Assembly: GCA_032173965.1 (NCBI GenBank)
Contig: CM063283.1
Span: forward strand, 40,483,743 to 40,547,742
Direction: 5' to 3'
From: Sitta carolinensis
Taxonomy: Eukaryota > Chordata > Aves > Passeriformes > Sittidae
DNA: 64,000 nucleotides
Shown here: piece by piece, positions 47,813-61,703 of the stretch
Layout: each line of letters begins with the position of its first letter
How positions within the stretch are numbered: position 1 is the stretch's first letter
Program-made: the position numbers and the translations under genes
Notes under the pieces: model-generated
What the model was told of the DNA's origin: nothing
Database searches by the model: none
Seen by the model: the letters and a program-made list of their open reading frames with translations, nothing else

Positions 47813-50087
47813 CCTGGTTAGGCTTTTGACCTAAATTTGCTTTTAGAAAGCTGGTAATGGCATGAAATGCAGCAAAAATTTTCTGTGCTTAACATGCCTT
47901 TCAGATTTACGGTATATATGAGAGGAAAAATTTTACATACATAATGTAACTGAACCATTATATATGATGAAGCATTATGTTTATTACTAAAATGTACGTA
48001 ATTGTCCAGCTTCAATATATATTGCACATCCTTAATGTCTCATCATGATAACTCTGATCATATGAAAAATTTCAAACAAAAATTAAATGTATGTGTAAAT
48101 ATCTTCTGATCCTCTGTACTGCTTTATCACTATTTCTTCAGCCTTTGATGAGGCATAAATGTCACTTGTTTCAGGATACTGCATTTCAGAAAAGGATGTT
48201 AGCTGGACCTACTCTGATCATATCAAGAAGTACCTTGGAATCTGTATTTCGGACTTTCTTCAGCATTTACCGTTATCTGCTAGCTGCAGGAGTTCCACTG
48301 GATAAGATATGTACAGTACTACTGAAAAGGTTAAAAAGGATATGCTAATACAACTCACAATTGAAATGGAATACCAGTGGTGTGGGAGACAGGATTGGGG
48401 TAAGAAGAAATGCTTTTAGAAAATCACTATAAAGCAGTGAGGGAACTGAACAGATCAAAGCACTATTTTCTGGTAGTGGGAGGCCTAGGTGAGTAGAGGT
48501 GGAAGCCCTGCAGGCCTTTCATAAAGCAATTAAGTTTGATATTTTCACAGGGGGAAAGATCACCTTTTATGGGGTTTTTACACCCAAATATCTGCTGTAG
48601 GCTCTGTGGGAACCATAACAGAGAGAGAAAGAAAAGGAAGTTAAAGTCTTTGAAAATAACCTTTTGGCAGAATACACTGAATATTCTAACTGTTCTATAC
48701 TCCTTGGGTGAAATTCTGCTTTATTGTTATAGTGATAGAAGGGATCATTGACTATTGTAAAGCAGAGATTTTCTGCCAGAAAAAAAAAATTAGGAAAACT
48801 CTGAATGTCTCCCCAAAGATAAATACAACACTCTTACTTTGAACTTTATTCCTCCATGCAAATTATTTCTCTAGCATTACTGAGAAACCATTAATAGTGT
48901 CACCTTTGTCAGCCAGCATGTAAGTCTCACAGTTCTCAGAGATGTCCCAGGAGAAATTTCTCTGTGTTTTAAGATAGAAAAGTTTCAAGAGGGAAGGTTA
49001 GAAAAGATCTTATTCAAAAATCATAAGAGGAGTCTTCACCTGAAGTCTTCATTCTGTTCTTCTCTAAATAGGTTATATTAATTTCTTCAGATTTTCTGCC
49101 TATATTTAAAATAACATTAAAAAGGACAAAACATGGATTACAGGTCCAAACACCTGTTTTTCAAGCTGCAACATTAAGAGTTAAGTGTAAAATTTATCTA
49201 CAAATGCCTGTCTAAATTTTTCCTCTAACTATTTTTTCTTTCATCACTAACTGTTCTAATTACAATTGAAATGTTATCAGTTATCTCCTATGCTTTTTTT
49301 ATTTTTTTTCTTGGCATGTAATTCTTCAAGACATTGCTGCAACAGATGCTGAGTACCTCCTGAGGACAATCAATTAATTCCCTCTTGAAGGGAATAGGAA
49401 GTCAACATCCTGTGAACTTCCTATGAACTTTCTTCCTAATAAAGATAAACACGCATAAGGCAGTCAGCACAGGGATGGATTGAGCCACTGCTTATGTGCT
49501 TAGAATTTCTTGCCCCATGATTTTGGTGAGGCAACTTGCACTTGCCTGATAACAAACTCCAAAAGAAATCTCTATCACCTCTGATATTGGCTTTGGATAG
49601 GAAGGTCTTTGTTCATATTAAGCTCAAAAAACACAAACCTAAGGACGGCAGTGTCAGAAAACAAAGAGCAGGATGCATCTTCTCAGCTTCTGCCTGTCAG
49701 ACATACACTTCTGAAATATTTATGGGCTTCATTGTTCTGTCAAGTATGAGGCGTTCTTGTTAACATTTGGACATAATTTAGGGCATATTTCATAAGTGCA
49801 ATTGTTAAATATTTATAACTAACATTCATTTCTTAAAAAGCACTTCACGTATACATACTTCTTTAATTATTAATAAAGAAAGTTTGGACAGCCCTTGTTT
49901 TTATTGCCCTGCACATTTGAAAATTAACTTTTCATGTATTTCTGTATTAATGTCCTAAGGGTCTTTTTTTTAATACATGAACTTTACAATGCCTCTGTTC
50001 TTTTAAACCATCATGTGCAAGACTGCGGTTGTAGAATCCACAACTAAATAAAACTTGATTTAGTTGAAGAATTTCGTACTTATTACA
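47813..50087. other. Anonymous AT-rich DNA
   Basis: No gene or named repeat recognised. Confidence 0.5.
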
Positions 50088-50147
50088 GTGGAGTTGAACT
50101 TGATGATATTTAAAGGCCCCTTTCAACCTGAACTATTCTATGATTTT
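50088..50147 (+). mobile_element. CR1 LINE 3' tail, short, plus strand
   Basis: 'gtggagttgaacttgatgat', 'aaaggcccctttcaacctga' and ACTATTCTATGATT give a clear CR1 3' terminus ending in one intact ATTCTATG unit. Confidence 0.88.
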
Positions 50148-51094
50148 TTGAAATTTAAACATCTGAGATCTCTATATTTATACTCTTCTGCTGCCAGAGT
50201 TGCCACCTGCATTGTTTTCACTTGTGTGCTTCAGAGATGTCACATTGCAAACTTGTAGTTACAGAGATTTATATTCCCTTTCATTTTGAAGGGCAGCTAA
50301 TTTGCTAGTAAGTCTCACTGTATAGTTCATTACAATTATAAAGTGAAGAAAATTTGAGTCTCTCTACTCTATATTTCCTATTTTCAATCATGTGTTGAAA
50401 AGTTACACAGATTGAAGAATTGCTTCAAATCTCTAATATTAGTGGAAAAAATATGCTTACTGAATTCGTCATTGAATCACTGCTGGAAATATATAGCTAT
50501 ATTTAACTGCCTGCTAAATATTTTCAAATAATATCTCTTTTAAATTAAATTTCATTTGAAAGTTATAATTTAATATATTTTCTTCATATTAGGTTTCCAA
50601 ATAGAAAAAACAATGGAAAAATTATTTCAAGTATAAACATTATTATAGAATGGTATCAAACATTTATTTTAAGCAAGCAAATGTAAAGAGTTGTCTGAAT
50701 TATTAGGTGAAAAAACTCACAGCTTTCTCATCTTAAGTTGTCTGACTTTACAGTGAAACCTCTATGTCAGGCTATATTACTTTATTCCAAAGTACAAAAG
50801 CAGAAAATATCCTGGTGTGAACAGCTGTTTATACTTTTTGTACTCTTCTCTTTTGCACCTTTTTCATAATCCCTTTTGCTTTTCTTATGTAAGATACTTT
50901 CCAGTGTTTTTTACATTTAGATACATTAATATTACAGCATATATTTTTCAAGGATGAATATCTTTAATTACATTAGCATTATACTGACAAGCCAGGAAAT
51001 AGAAGCCACTGATTAAAGCACTGGCATACAAAAACCTAACAGAAGGTAACGGAAGCACTGCAATTTTTTTTTTTTAATGGAGATTAAATTAAGG

Positions 51095-51111
51095 AAAAAA
51101 AAAAAAAAAAA
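51095..51111 (+). repeat. A-tract
   Basis: A17 preceded about 20 bases earlier by T12 (51064-51075), an inverted pair able to form an A:T hairpin. Confidence 0.9.
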
Positions 51112-51942
51112 GAATGTAAACACTCAGAAGTTACTTATCTGAAATCTTGAAATGAAAAAATAAAACCCTGACTTTGCGCTACTTCTTGCTAACATCATCT
51201 TCAGATCTCTAGTAACATTTTTTAGCTGAGCTGTTATCTGCTCTATAGAGGCAGAGATACAGAGATACACAGGATAGGCCATAAATAAGGTAGTTTAGGT
51301 ATCAAAAACATCTTACCTGCAGTGACAGCAACCATAATGTTGACTAATTTGTCATACTTTTCAGTGCATTATCAAACCAGATTGTTCTAAATACACAAGA
51401 TAGTTTTGTTTGCATCAAACCCTCATCTATTTACCCTCCCTTGTAGGAAAGATACAGCAATAAGAATGCAAATTCTTAACAACTTAAGCTGTAGTCTGAA
51501 TTTTCACTTGTATTTTCTGAGGGTTCAATAAGTCCACAAGTATGTTATAACCAATAAATACCAAAATGTGGACAAATATAAACATCAAGACATCTCAACC
51601 ATGTATTGGCAACTCTAAGGTATCTTTCTAAAATTCTTGTTTGTCCTAAAAGCTTCAAAAGGGGAAAACAAATGTATAGACTTATACGGTGGAGCTCTAA
51701 AGAGTTACTCCTCTGTGAAGTGATGTAGACTTCTAAAAGGAAGGATATCTTGAAGAACAATCTGCAGTAGTCTAGATAAAGGTAGTGGTACAATTCCTGG
51801 TATTTTAGTGAGCTTGTCTGCCATTGCCTCAAATGGCTGCAAAGTGCTGCATATGTTTGACAGACCACACAGACATATCCATGCAGAAGATAACGGGTAA
51901 ACAGAACTCTTCTTAAATCAAAAAGTGTCAAAATTTCTAAAT

Positions 51943-52033
51943 GGAAAAAAAAAAACAAAACAAAAACAACGACAAAAAAAAAAACCCACAAAAAACAAAA
52001 CAAACAAAAAACCCCACAAAAAACCCACAAAAG
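51943..52033 (+). repeat. A-rich (CAAAA)n/ACCC low-complexity tract
   Basis: About 90 bases of A with scattered C. It lies at the end of the sequence read in the 167-codon minus-strand frame. It could be a worn poly(A) tail of a + strand retrocopy at about 51550-51940, but no flanking duplication was found. Confidence 0.85.
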
Positions 52034-55000
52034 TCTTTTCGTCCTCATGTTAGAAATAACTATTTCTCAAAAATTCCAGTTCTGGATTTCTTTGGAATCA
52101 CAGATTTTTTTCTTGCTTTATGAAGACACAATAATTTTGATTAGTGCATTTGAACAATGCTTTTTTGAAAGCTGGACATTCAGAGTTACAAAATGAACTG
52201 ATTTTCAGACTTAGTCAGAAAACCAGGTAAAGTAATCAAAATTTGGGTCATTCAGCCTTTCTGTTTCCTCTCATCCACTTCCCCGTCGCTCAATCTCATT
52301 CTTCCCAACTGTTCGCCTTGTCACTCTGACTTGCCAATTTCCATAGCTGATTTTATTTGAAAAAGGTATTAATTGAAAATATCTATAGTTTTTATGCCAC
52401 AGTTGAAGTATGTTCTATATGACAAAATCATTCTTGCAGAAAATTGCTTGCCAGTTCTAGTAGTGAGTATAAAGGGCAGGCAACCACATTGTAACTATGT
52501 TGTGACTGGAAGGTTCTGCAACATCTTTTACTTGGCATCTCACTTTGCTCCCCTCTTTGCAAGAACTACAGAGAAAAGAGAGGACTAAAGGTTATAGCGC
52601 TTGCTATACGGCATCATTTTGCACAATATATTTATGGAGCAGGAGGGAAGAAAACAACACAATGTTGGCAAGTGGCTCTCTCCCTTTTCTTTATCAGTTT
52701 TTTCCAACAATCATTGTGATGAGAAATAGTCAAATAAATAAATTAGGAATGTTGTCTTCCTTTGATATTTCATTCATCATAATATATATACTCCTAAGAA
52801 TACCATTAACTCCTTTTATTTTTTTTAATTAACTAGGTATCAATAACTTCAAGGTGGTTTTCCTCTTTTAAAATCCAAACATCTCTGCAATTCAGAGATT
52901 CACAATATAAAATATGTGCAAGGTCAGAAATAACATATCATGTCACTAACTTTGTTGAAGCCTACTGACAGGGTGACTGAACTAAATAAAAAATTAAAGT
53001 GTATGGAAAATCCAAACTAGGTGCAATTAAATTTTGGCTGTACTTCAGTCAATTACAGAGATAAACTCAAGTGTCCTAACCCATTTGCAATTTCAATATT
53101 AAAATAAAAAGATATTTATAAATCTAAGTGTACCTTTATGAGTAGATTTTAAAAACCACAGTTGAGTTTTCAATCCTGTTTCTTGAATGAGATTTTTAGG
53201 TACATTTTTTCTTGATTTCAACATCATTCTATTTATTGTTGCACAAAAAGTTCACCTGAAGTCACTGGTCCAAACTCTAACAGTAATCTTTGGTTTTGAA
53301 GATTGATATTGATAGAATCTATGTTATTATGCTCTCACCAGAGAACGTACATACAAGGCTGCTGACTGCAATGAACACTAGTTGAGCTACACTGAGTAGC
53401 AGTTAAATTAATTACCATTTTTAATTATAATTAATTAAATTAATTACCAGAAAAAAAGGGAGAATGGACCCATATTAGCAGCACTCAACATGACACTTCT
53501 ACTGCTCTATATTTGCAAAGCAAAAGTATCTACATTGTCAATATTTCATATTCTACATGAATCTGAACACAGGTGCCTAAAAGGCTAAAAATAGTAACTA
53601 TGTGAAATCTGAAAATGTTATTTGGATTTAGGCACATTACAGGACTTTTACTTAACTACTGTTAATCTGTAGCACCAGAAATAAGTAACACAAATTAAAG
53701 CAAAGAAATGAAAAATTACAAAAATTCATGTGTTTCTTGTTCAGCATTTTTCAGGACATAATAATTTGCTTTTAGTCATAACAAACTCTTATTGAAGAAT
53801 AGACTAGTGTACTTCTGTTATCCTCCAAAAACCTAAGAAATAGAATAGTAGTAGAACTACAGAAAAAAAAAAAAAATGTGTAATTCTGTTTATCTGACTT
53901 GAAGTTAAACAAGAAAAAAAACTCATACGCTGATCAAGAAATCAGCTATGTACTTAACCTGAGAGCCCACACATTTTGGCTCAAATCTTCAGGTGTGACC
54001 TTCTCATTTTTTACCTTTGTGTCAGTGCACATGTATACAAACGTTAAACAGTTATGAGTTTATCCTCTAATTGGATCTTAGGCAGTTTAATCTGCTGTGA
54101 TTTAGCATATTTTCCTGCCTTGTTAAACCTTTTGTTCCATACACTAATGCATCTAACAACATGGATGCTAGAATGCTGCCCTCTGGATATGTGTTGAGTT
54201 TTTATTTTCCCTCTGGTCAGCATCAATCTGATTGCTTTCTCTAGCAATTGAGGATACATACTTTTATTCATATGATTCCAAAACTGAAATCTCTCTATTT
54301 GTCTGCTTTTTGTCATTGACCTGACCAATCCCTTCATGACTTTTGTGTGCAACAACTAGTGTGGGCAATGAGCAGCAGAGTTTCTGATTTGCACCGAGGT
54401 TTTCAGACCTTTGGAACATACCTCATAAAATTAATTTCAGTGAGATATACAATTTATAAAAATAGCTTGAGAATCTTTCCTACATAATGCATCATTAAAT
54501 TTGCTGCTGCTTCTTAAATGCTATCTATGTGTTTGTGGTCTCTCCAGAATCTCTCCTACAAGCAATGTTGTCAGTTCAAAAAGGTATTTGGCCTGCCTGT
54601 GAGTAGCTAGACCTTCTCAAATTCTATATGAGTTCCTTATTACCTTAGGTCCTTTCTTCTGTGACTTCAGATCCAGAAAAGAAATCTCAGACTGAGATTG
54701 GATCTGAGACTAATGATTTGCAGTGGTTACAAATTTTTTCTCCCTTTTAGGTTTTGTTGGGTTTTCCAGTTGATCTTTTGATAATGAATGCAATTCCCAA
54801 ACCAGAATGGAAGCATATGGTCTTGTTAATGCTTTCAAAAACTGCAGTTGCATTCTTTGTTTAGGAAATGAAAATCATGATAGTAATAAAAACCTCCTGT
54901 CTGCCCACTTAAAATCTTTAATTTCCAAGAACTTTACAATAAATGAATAAAACATATTTAATTCAAAGTGAGAATTATAATTAACATTGAACTGAATACA

Positions 55001-58000
55001 TTTTCAAAGTACTCTGGAAAGAACTTATAATCATTTAAAAGTGTAGAAATTTGATAACATGCTTTAAATGTTTCAATAGTATAAAAGCATCATTCTCTGA
55101 AGGAAAACATCTCTAAAAGTATGTGCCACCCCTTGAAAATGAAAAAAACCTCTGCTTTTGAATACTTTGTAGCAATTTTTTCACATATAAAAGTTCAAAA
55201 TTTGAATGCAAGGTTAAAAACTATTCTTCAATAACTTCTTTCAAATTATTTTTATAAACAATTTCAAAATTCCCATTTCTGATAAAGTGGGCTAAAAGAC
55301 ATAAAAAGACAAAAGTGGCTAGAAGTAATGCAATGAAATGTGGCTGTTAAAAAAAAAAATTAGTTACTAATTTTGTTAATTACTTTATTTATAGTACTCT
55401 AAAGCATCATATATGAAACAGGTCATTCTTACTGAAGACAGATGGCATAGGCAAGTATAAAACATAGATTAATACACATTTTATGGACTTTGAAATAGTT
55501 CAAAAATGTGATATTTGTAAACTCAAATTATTTTTTTTAACATACCGATACAGAAATAACATTACGATGAAATAATAACGCATTAAAGACATGATTTTTC
55601 TCACTTTGAATGCTATTATGTAACTACTAAGATTTGTGCCAAATGAGTTCAAATAGTTGGTTTGAAGCAGTAGCAGAGCAGGTAAAATTCTATGTTGAAC
55701 CGAATATGAACAAGTGCCAGCGATGGTGAAATACACAAACCACTGAAATATTTGATATTTTCTTTTTAATCACATATCATAGCCTCTTAAAATTTCACTC
55801 TTTTAGCAACACAGGTTTCCACCATGATCACTTTTTGATAGAGGAATAAACAAAACTCAGGCTCATCATAGTAGAAATAATTGCAACAAGCTAAAATTTC
55901 TGGGTATTGCATTAACATTCAAATAAGGCCTTCTCATGAGATCTAAACATAGCATTCAAAACATGGTACCTTCCAATAGCATGCAGGTGCAGGACCATCT
56001 GCAGAGAAATACTCACTGGCTGTGGGCCATTACAATGTTTCCATACAGTATCTGAAACTAAATTACAATGTCATGTTGGTAATATATTTTCCCCACATTT
56101 GTGGACTTTAATTGTCTGTTTGATTTCATATGGTAATATTTTACAAGGAAACACAATCATGAGAGCATGTACTGTAGATGCATAAGTAATTTAAACAGTC
56201 AAGCTGGATTATTTTTTAATGTTCAATATTTAAATTTGTGTTGTTTGCAACTTTACAGATAAAACTCAGAATGCATAAAGCTCTAAGGGTTAGAATATAA
56301 TGTATTCAGTGTTCATTCATTCCAAGAATAGTAATTGTCATAAGCAGACAAACAAACTGCAGCTCAAATAAATAGACAGACAATAAAAAGCACACTGTTC
56401 TAACTTCCAAAGTTGCCTGGTGTCCAAAACAAGTTGATTTTTTTATGCCTAAAAAACCCCAAATACTAGAGAACTCATATTGCTACAAGTAACACTTCAA
56501 TAGTACACATTTAACTTTCAAGCAACTGTTCAGAAGATGATACAGTTCTGCTAGGATAAATGCAATCATTGAGTTCATCACTGACTCATTATTTCAGCTT
56601 ATCATGTGTAAATCATAATGGGTATGCACATCTTGTTCAATAAATAGCACCAAATATACAAACCTTCTCATTTATTTTCTACAATACAGAATACTTTCTC
56701 TGAAACAGTGAAAACCAGCTTCACCCATGATTCGCTCAAGATTTTATTCTGTAGCTACAATCCATTTCAATATGGGTCAATGTTTATGACTTCAATTCCC
56801 TCTCTACTCAAAAATCAGTATTTATCTTAACTTCAAAGCAATAGATACTGGTTAAAGTTTTAACAGTGTGCCAAGACACGTATGCAGACACATATGCAGC
56901 TATGTAGACATCCCTACCCATACATGTGTAAATTTTAGCTATAGGATGCCATTCTAATACTCTACCTTTAGATCCAATTGAACTCATACCTAGGAGAAAC
57001 TATACATAAACAAACAAACAACAAAAAGGTCTCACAACAAAAAAAAAACAAAAAAACAAATAAACCAGGAAACCAAAATGATAAAGACTAAATATTTCAC
57101 TTTCAGTAGGTAGCACACTGTTATGGACTGCAAAATTCTATGCCCTACTCATAATCTGGCAGGAGCTCAGCTTGTGTTCATAGATACTCATCACAGCTGG
57201 TGTATGTGCCATCAGTAATTGCAAGGTCACAGTCACAACACTATAATCAACATTCTGTCATCACTTCCAATATAGGATGGTATTTTCAAGGTTTGTAAGC
57301 TTTATGAAATTAAAATGCTATCTAGAACTATTATGATGTAAATGTCTCTAGCATAAAAGTTTGTGCTTTTCTATTTCAGAATTAAAAAAGTAAAGTCTTC
57401 CATTCTGTTTCTGTATGAAAGCAGGAATCCTTTCTAACTTTAGGCAATGATTTCTTCTCACACTCCTGTCTTTCTTCACCTTGAAGATTTTATGATAATG
57501 AAATGTGGCAAGTACTTAATCACCATTATGTAGTTAAGATTTTGAAAAATAATGCTAAAAAGAAAAAAAACAGAAAAAAACACCAATCAAACGAAACCCA
57601 ACTGAAATCTTGAAAATATGTCACCGATGCTTTAAATTTCTGAGAATTTATTAAATGAACTGATTAAATTACTGATTAATAATGATCAATATTATGGTAT
57701 TACAGGAGTAAATTATCTTGTCTTTCTATTATATGTGGCTTCATGGTGAGATTAGGTACAGATCCTGAAAGGTTCCCAGATACATTTTGCCATAGAATAT
57801 GCAAGATACAGATAACAAAAGCTAGAAAAACACTTCAAAGTCCCAGGGTAACTTGCTGTTTTTTCACTGTGACTTGAGATTTGTTTTACAGCTAATTAAA
57901 AATTCTAAGAAAGGAATTCTTGCATATGTTCCTCGACTCAAATTCAATAAAATACATAAATGGTAAAAAAAAAATAAATTACAATAAGATTCCCTGAATT

Positions 58001-58239
58001 CCTGCAGCGAGACATAACATATTTTCTCTTTTATTAATTTTTTTTCCAAAGCAATATCACAAACTAGCTTCCTTGTCCTGTGCTTGTTCTTCTAAGGGAA
58101 ATAAACTGATCCATCTTTTTATTGCATGAATGTTTTTGGGCTGACCTACATTAGGTAGACTGTGGGAACCAGGAAATCCTTCTGACTGTCCTGGGAAGAT
58201 TTATAAGTCACAAAAATTTAGATAGAATGATAATTAGTA

Positions 58240-58690
58240 TGTCACAGGGTGAAAAAGTAGAATTTTGTGGATTTTAGAATGTGAGATCGGGGGTAAAGAT
58301 GGAGGAAATGGGGTGTGTCCCTGAGCTGCTTCTTCGTCCTCTTGTTCTCCATCTTCTGTGGTGGTGTGGCACATTTAGATTGGTTTAGAACAAAAGTACA
58401 CTGTACAACATAGTGGATAGATATTGGAGAATTGTTATAAATAAAGCATACGTAATTTTCAGTATAAAAGATAGTGCCCTCCCAAGGGTGGACAGACGGA
58501 GGAAAGGAGAGCACAGCCCGAGGGGGAGAGAGCACTGGCCTGCAGAGAAGCTGTAGCAGACCAGGGAATGAATATGAGATAACAAAGAATAAACAAATTC
58601 CTGAACACGAGAAAACAGACGGCTCGACCTCTTCTTCAGTTGCAGGGCTGGGGGAAAACAGAAAGCCTTCACAGAGACAGAGACATGTTA
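58240..58690 (+). mobile_element. ERV LTR, plus strand
   Basis: The element starts TGTCACAGGGTGAAAAAG and is clearly richer in GC than its surroundings from about 58270. It has TATAAAAG at 58463-58470 and AATAAA at 58588-58593, spaced as TATA, about 120 bp of R, then poly(A) signal. Downstream U5-like sequence (ACACGAGAAAACAGACGG, about 58604) continues to about 58690. The sequence looks little decayed and resembles common passerine LTRs. I found no matching CA end with a duplicated TTAGTA, so the 3' limit is approximate, and some leader sequence may follow. The open frames at 58242-58800 on both strands are incidental. Confidence 0.72.
58463..58470 (+). promoter_or_regulatory. LTR TATA box TATAAAAG
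   Basis: Strong TATA match on the LTR sense strand, with AATAAA following at 58588-58593. Confidence 0.55.
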
Positions 58691-61249
58691 AGTTAGGTGA
58701 AAGCCAAGCTCACAGAGCTCTCAGAAACCCCAGGAAGGCCAAAAAAGAGAAACAGCACAAAAAAACCCCATATTTTTTATATTTTTATATATTTTTTTAA
58801 AAACCTAACAGTAGACAGTAACACAAATAGGTTTCTTCTTGCACTTTATAATATCCTTATTTTCATATCTGAAAATATTCCACCCTGCTATAAGTCTATT
58901 ATAGATAGAGTCAATAGAAACTGTTTAATTCTTTTGAGATACTGCTTCATCTCAAGAAAGGCAGGTATGTTAGTTTTCCCCTCCATTCAGCTGTGAACAG
59001 GTCAGTTGTGCAACAATTTCTATAGGACCAAGTGGAAAGCTGTAAAACCAATGTATGGTGAGTCTATGCACCTTTAGCTACGTGAGATGCAAGAGGGCTC
59101 AGGACTTTCTATTTTTGACAGATTTTATGACTGTGAAAATGTGACAGAAGTTTAGGGACTATTCAAGAGAAAATCTTTATCTTTCCTGTTTCATTTTTTA
59201 CTTAGACTTTCTCTAAGCATAGAATACTGGTTCTGTTTTGATTTGATGGTGTCTTAAATGGATCTTGGCTCTGACACAACATTGGAGTTGCTATGTTTTT
59301 ATGTATATACGGAGTATATAAACATCTACTAAACTATGCTTAGCATTATTTCTTTGCGCATGAAATACAGATTTAAACTCAAGCATTAATGAGGGCTTAC
59401 CTCTAGGACTATATATTTCGGTCAATTATATGCTTAGTTATACAAACTTGCTCATATGATTCTCTTTTTTTTTCAAAAAATGTTATCAGTTTTAATCTGT
59501 TCCTCTCAAAGGCTTCTCTAAAAACTCCAGATCATACCAGAAAAGTTACACAATAGATTGAAGATTAAATAAGCAAAAATTATTTTTAATTAATATTTAA
59601 TAATATTGAGAATAATACTTTGATAATGTGTAGTAGAGGGGAAGAGAAACAAGTATTTTAAGACAAGAGATGCATCTCAAGGCCCTTAATCCCTGAAAAA
59701 TACATACTGTCTAAATCATGCAAACATATTGACCAATATATTGGTAAAATAAAATAGATCCTTTTTAAGTGTTTAGCAATGTTCTTTATTGTATTCCCTG
59801 TGGTATATTTATTATAAGTTACAAGAAAATAGAGAAGATGTCTCAAATTCTGACATGACCCACAGCTAAACCCAGAATGTATCCTAATTCCTAATTACAT
59901 ATAAAATTAAATTTAGTGTGGTATAAATAGCTGCAGCTTAGTACATATTCATTATTTTAGAAAAAAAGCTTTTTCCAATAATAAATACTTGTAATTAATA
60001 AAATTAAATTAATGGAACATACCTTCACTTTTTTTCATATTCATTTTAAATATTCTTTTGAGAAAGATGAAATTCAGATGGATTTGTATTTTGGAAATTA
60101 GGAAAATACATGTAGATCCCAGGTCATAGTAGAAAGTCATGAATGTTCTCTTTATTGTACATTTTGAGATATAATTTTTTAATTATTTTATACCAATAAA
60201 TACACCAACCTGCAAAAAATGAGAGCTCTGCCTCAAAATTCACACTTTTATCTGAGATATATTCAGGGCAATTAATGAACTCAACACTAATTTCATGTTG
60301 TATATTTAATAAAAGAGCATAATTTTTGGAATAAAAAATATTACATTGCTATTCAATCTTTATTATGTCTTAATGTTTTTATTTTCTATGAAGAAAATGG
60401 AAAAGAGAGGAGTCCTTCTCCTTTCTAATCTTTTTCTATTTTAATAAAATAAGCTAACATATAAAACCCACTATATAATAATGTCTGCATGCCATAATTA
60501 GGCAATACATTTGACTCTCAACTACATTCTATTACAACCACCTATTATAACAACTGAACAAATTTATCCTACAAAAGTCTTATTTTGCTATGGCAGGAAC
60601 CTTAATTGAGCAAGAAATGTTTATCTCTTCTGGGATTTAAAGAGTGAGAAGCATTCTAAGTTTCTGATTTTCTCTGAAAGGCTCTGCAATATAACATTTA
60701 TAGTCATTCCGTGTCCAAATTTGATACTACTCTGACAAGTCACTCTGTTCTTATTTCCTCAAAAATACATGTTAGATTTTTAAGCCAAATATCCGAATAA
60801 GCAGTATTAACAAATGATTTTGATTTAATTGCAAATTATTTGAGGGACAGGATTGTATTAATTTGGCAATAACTGCCAAATTGTAATACTTGTGATTCTA
60901 AAGCAATTTAGCTTCAAGTCAAAACTAGTTTTTGGAGTTTAAAATACTCCAATATTCAGAAATTTACATATATAATTAAATAAAAAGAAAATTTATAGCT
61001 TTCTGGACCAAAGGAACTTACATTACCTCTAACATCTCTGAAATATTGCCTAAGAAAGAATATTGTGTCAGTACAAATATAACCTGAACGAAAACACAAA
61101 AACAGTTAACACAAATCCAGCATGCATCAAAGAAGGAAGCATTGCGTAGTTTAGTTTTATTTGAATCAGAACAACATTATTTTCTTTTCACTTTCAGTTA
61201 CTTTGCTTGTCTTGTTCTTTTTTTTAGATAGGAATAATATTTTCCTTCT
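58691..61249. other. Anonymous AT-rich DNA
   Basis: The first part (to about 58770) is A- and GC-mixed and may still be ERV leader. The rest is AT-rich with nothing recognised. Confidence 0.45.
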
Positions 61250-61285
61250 CCCTGAGATGTTACACTTCCCTGAGATGTTACACTT
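61250..61285 (+). repeat. 18-bp perfect tandem duplication
   Basis: Two exact copies of CCCTGAGATGTTACACTT, head to tail. Confidence 0.97.
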
Positions 61286-61426
61286 TACTGATTTGCAAGG
61301 AAGGGGTTGAGTTTGTTACATTGATTGATCTCCACCCAAGTACTTTGATGTTAGCTTTCAGAAAAAAGAGGATTTCGGAAAATATTCTGGAGTCACTACA
61401 TTATTACTCTATTTCCATATATCCAT

Positions 61427-61612
61427 GGAATCACAGAATGAAGGAGACTGGGGGAGCTTACGGAGATTGTCTAGTCCTAATCCCTCTTCTCACAACGGGG
61501 AGACCTTTAATAGGTGGCTCAGGGCTGTATCTACTCAGTTTTGAATACCTCAAGAATGGAGACTGTACAACCTCTCCAATTGATCTTGTCAAGCATTTGG
61601 AAGCTCTAACAG
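61427..61612 (-). mobile_element. CR1 LINE 3' fragment, minus strand
   Basis: The + strand starts with 'ggaatcacagaatgaaggag' (the antisense of the CR1 terminal repeats) and continues 'attgtctagtcctaatccct', 'agacctttaataggtggctc', 'ttgaatacctcaagaatgga' and 'gactgtacaacctctccaat'. This is the antisense CR1 3' end running into the body of the element. It stops at the A-rich tract at 61613. Confidence 0.85.
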
Positions 61613-61691
61613 CAAAAAAAAAAACAAAAAAAAAAACAAAAAAAAAAAAACAAAAAAAAAAAAAAAAAAAAACAAAAAAACCTAAAAAAAT
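61613..61691 (+). repeat. A-rich (CAAAAA)n tract at the CR1 edge
   Basis: About 80 bases of A with single C interruptions. CR1 antisense has AGTAAAGAA at about this point, so a short A-run within CR1 may have expanded. The Lys-rich end of the open frame here is an artefact. Confidence 0.92.
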
Positions 61692-61703
61692 ATTTAAAAA
61701 AAT

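Larger units (their letters stand above)
50148..58239. other. Anonymous AT-rich DNA, 8 kb
   Basis: No gene or confident transposon. The longest open frame in the window, 51545-52048 (-, 167 codons), lies here. About 30 of its N-terminal codons are phenylalanine/valine-rich because they read an A-rich tract backwards, and the rest matches no family I know. The frame at 54044-54355 (-, 103 codons) is likewise unknown. Confidence 0.45.

Noticed and set aside
51545..52048. Longest frame as a membrane protein (Phe/Val-rich N-terminus)
   Set aside because: The hydrophobic stretch is an A-rich tract read backwards. No family similarity recognised for the rest.
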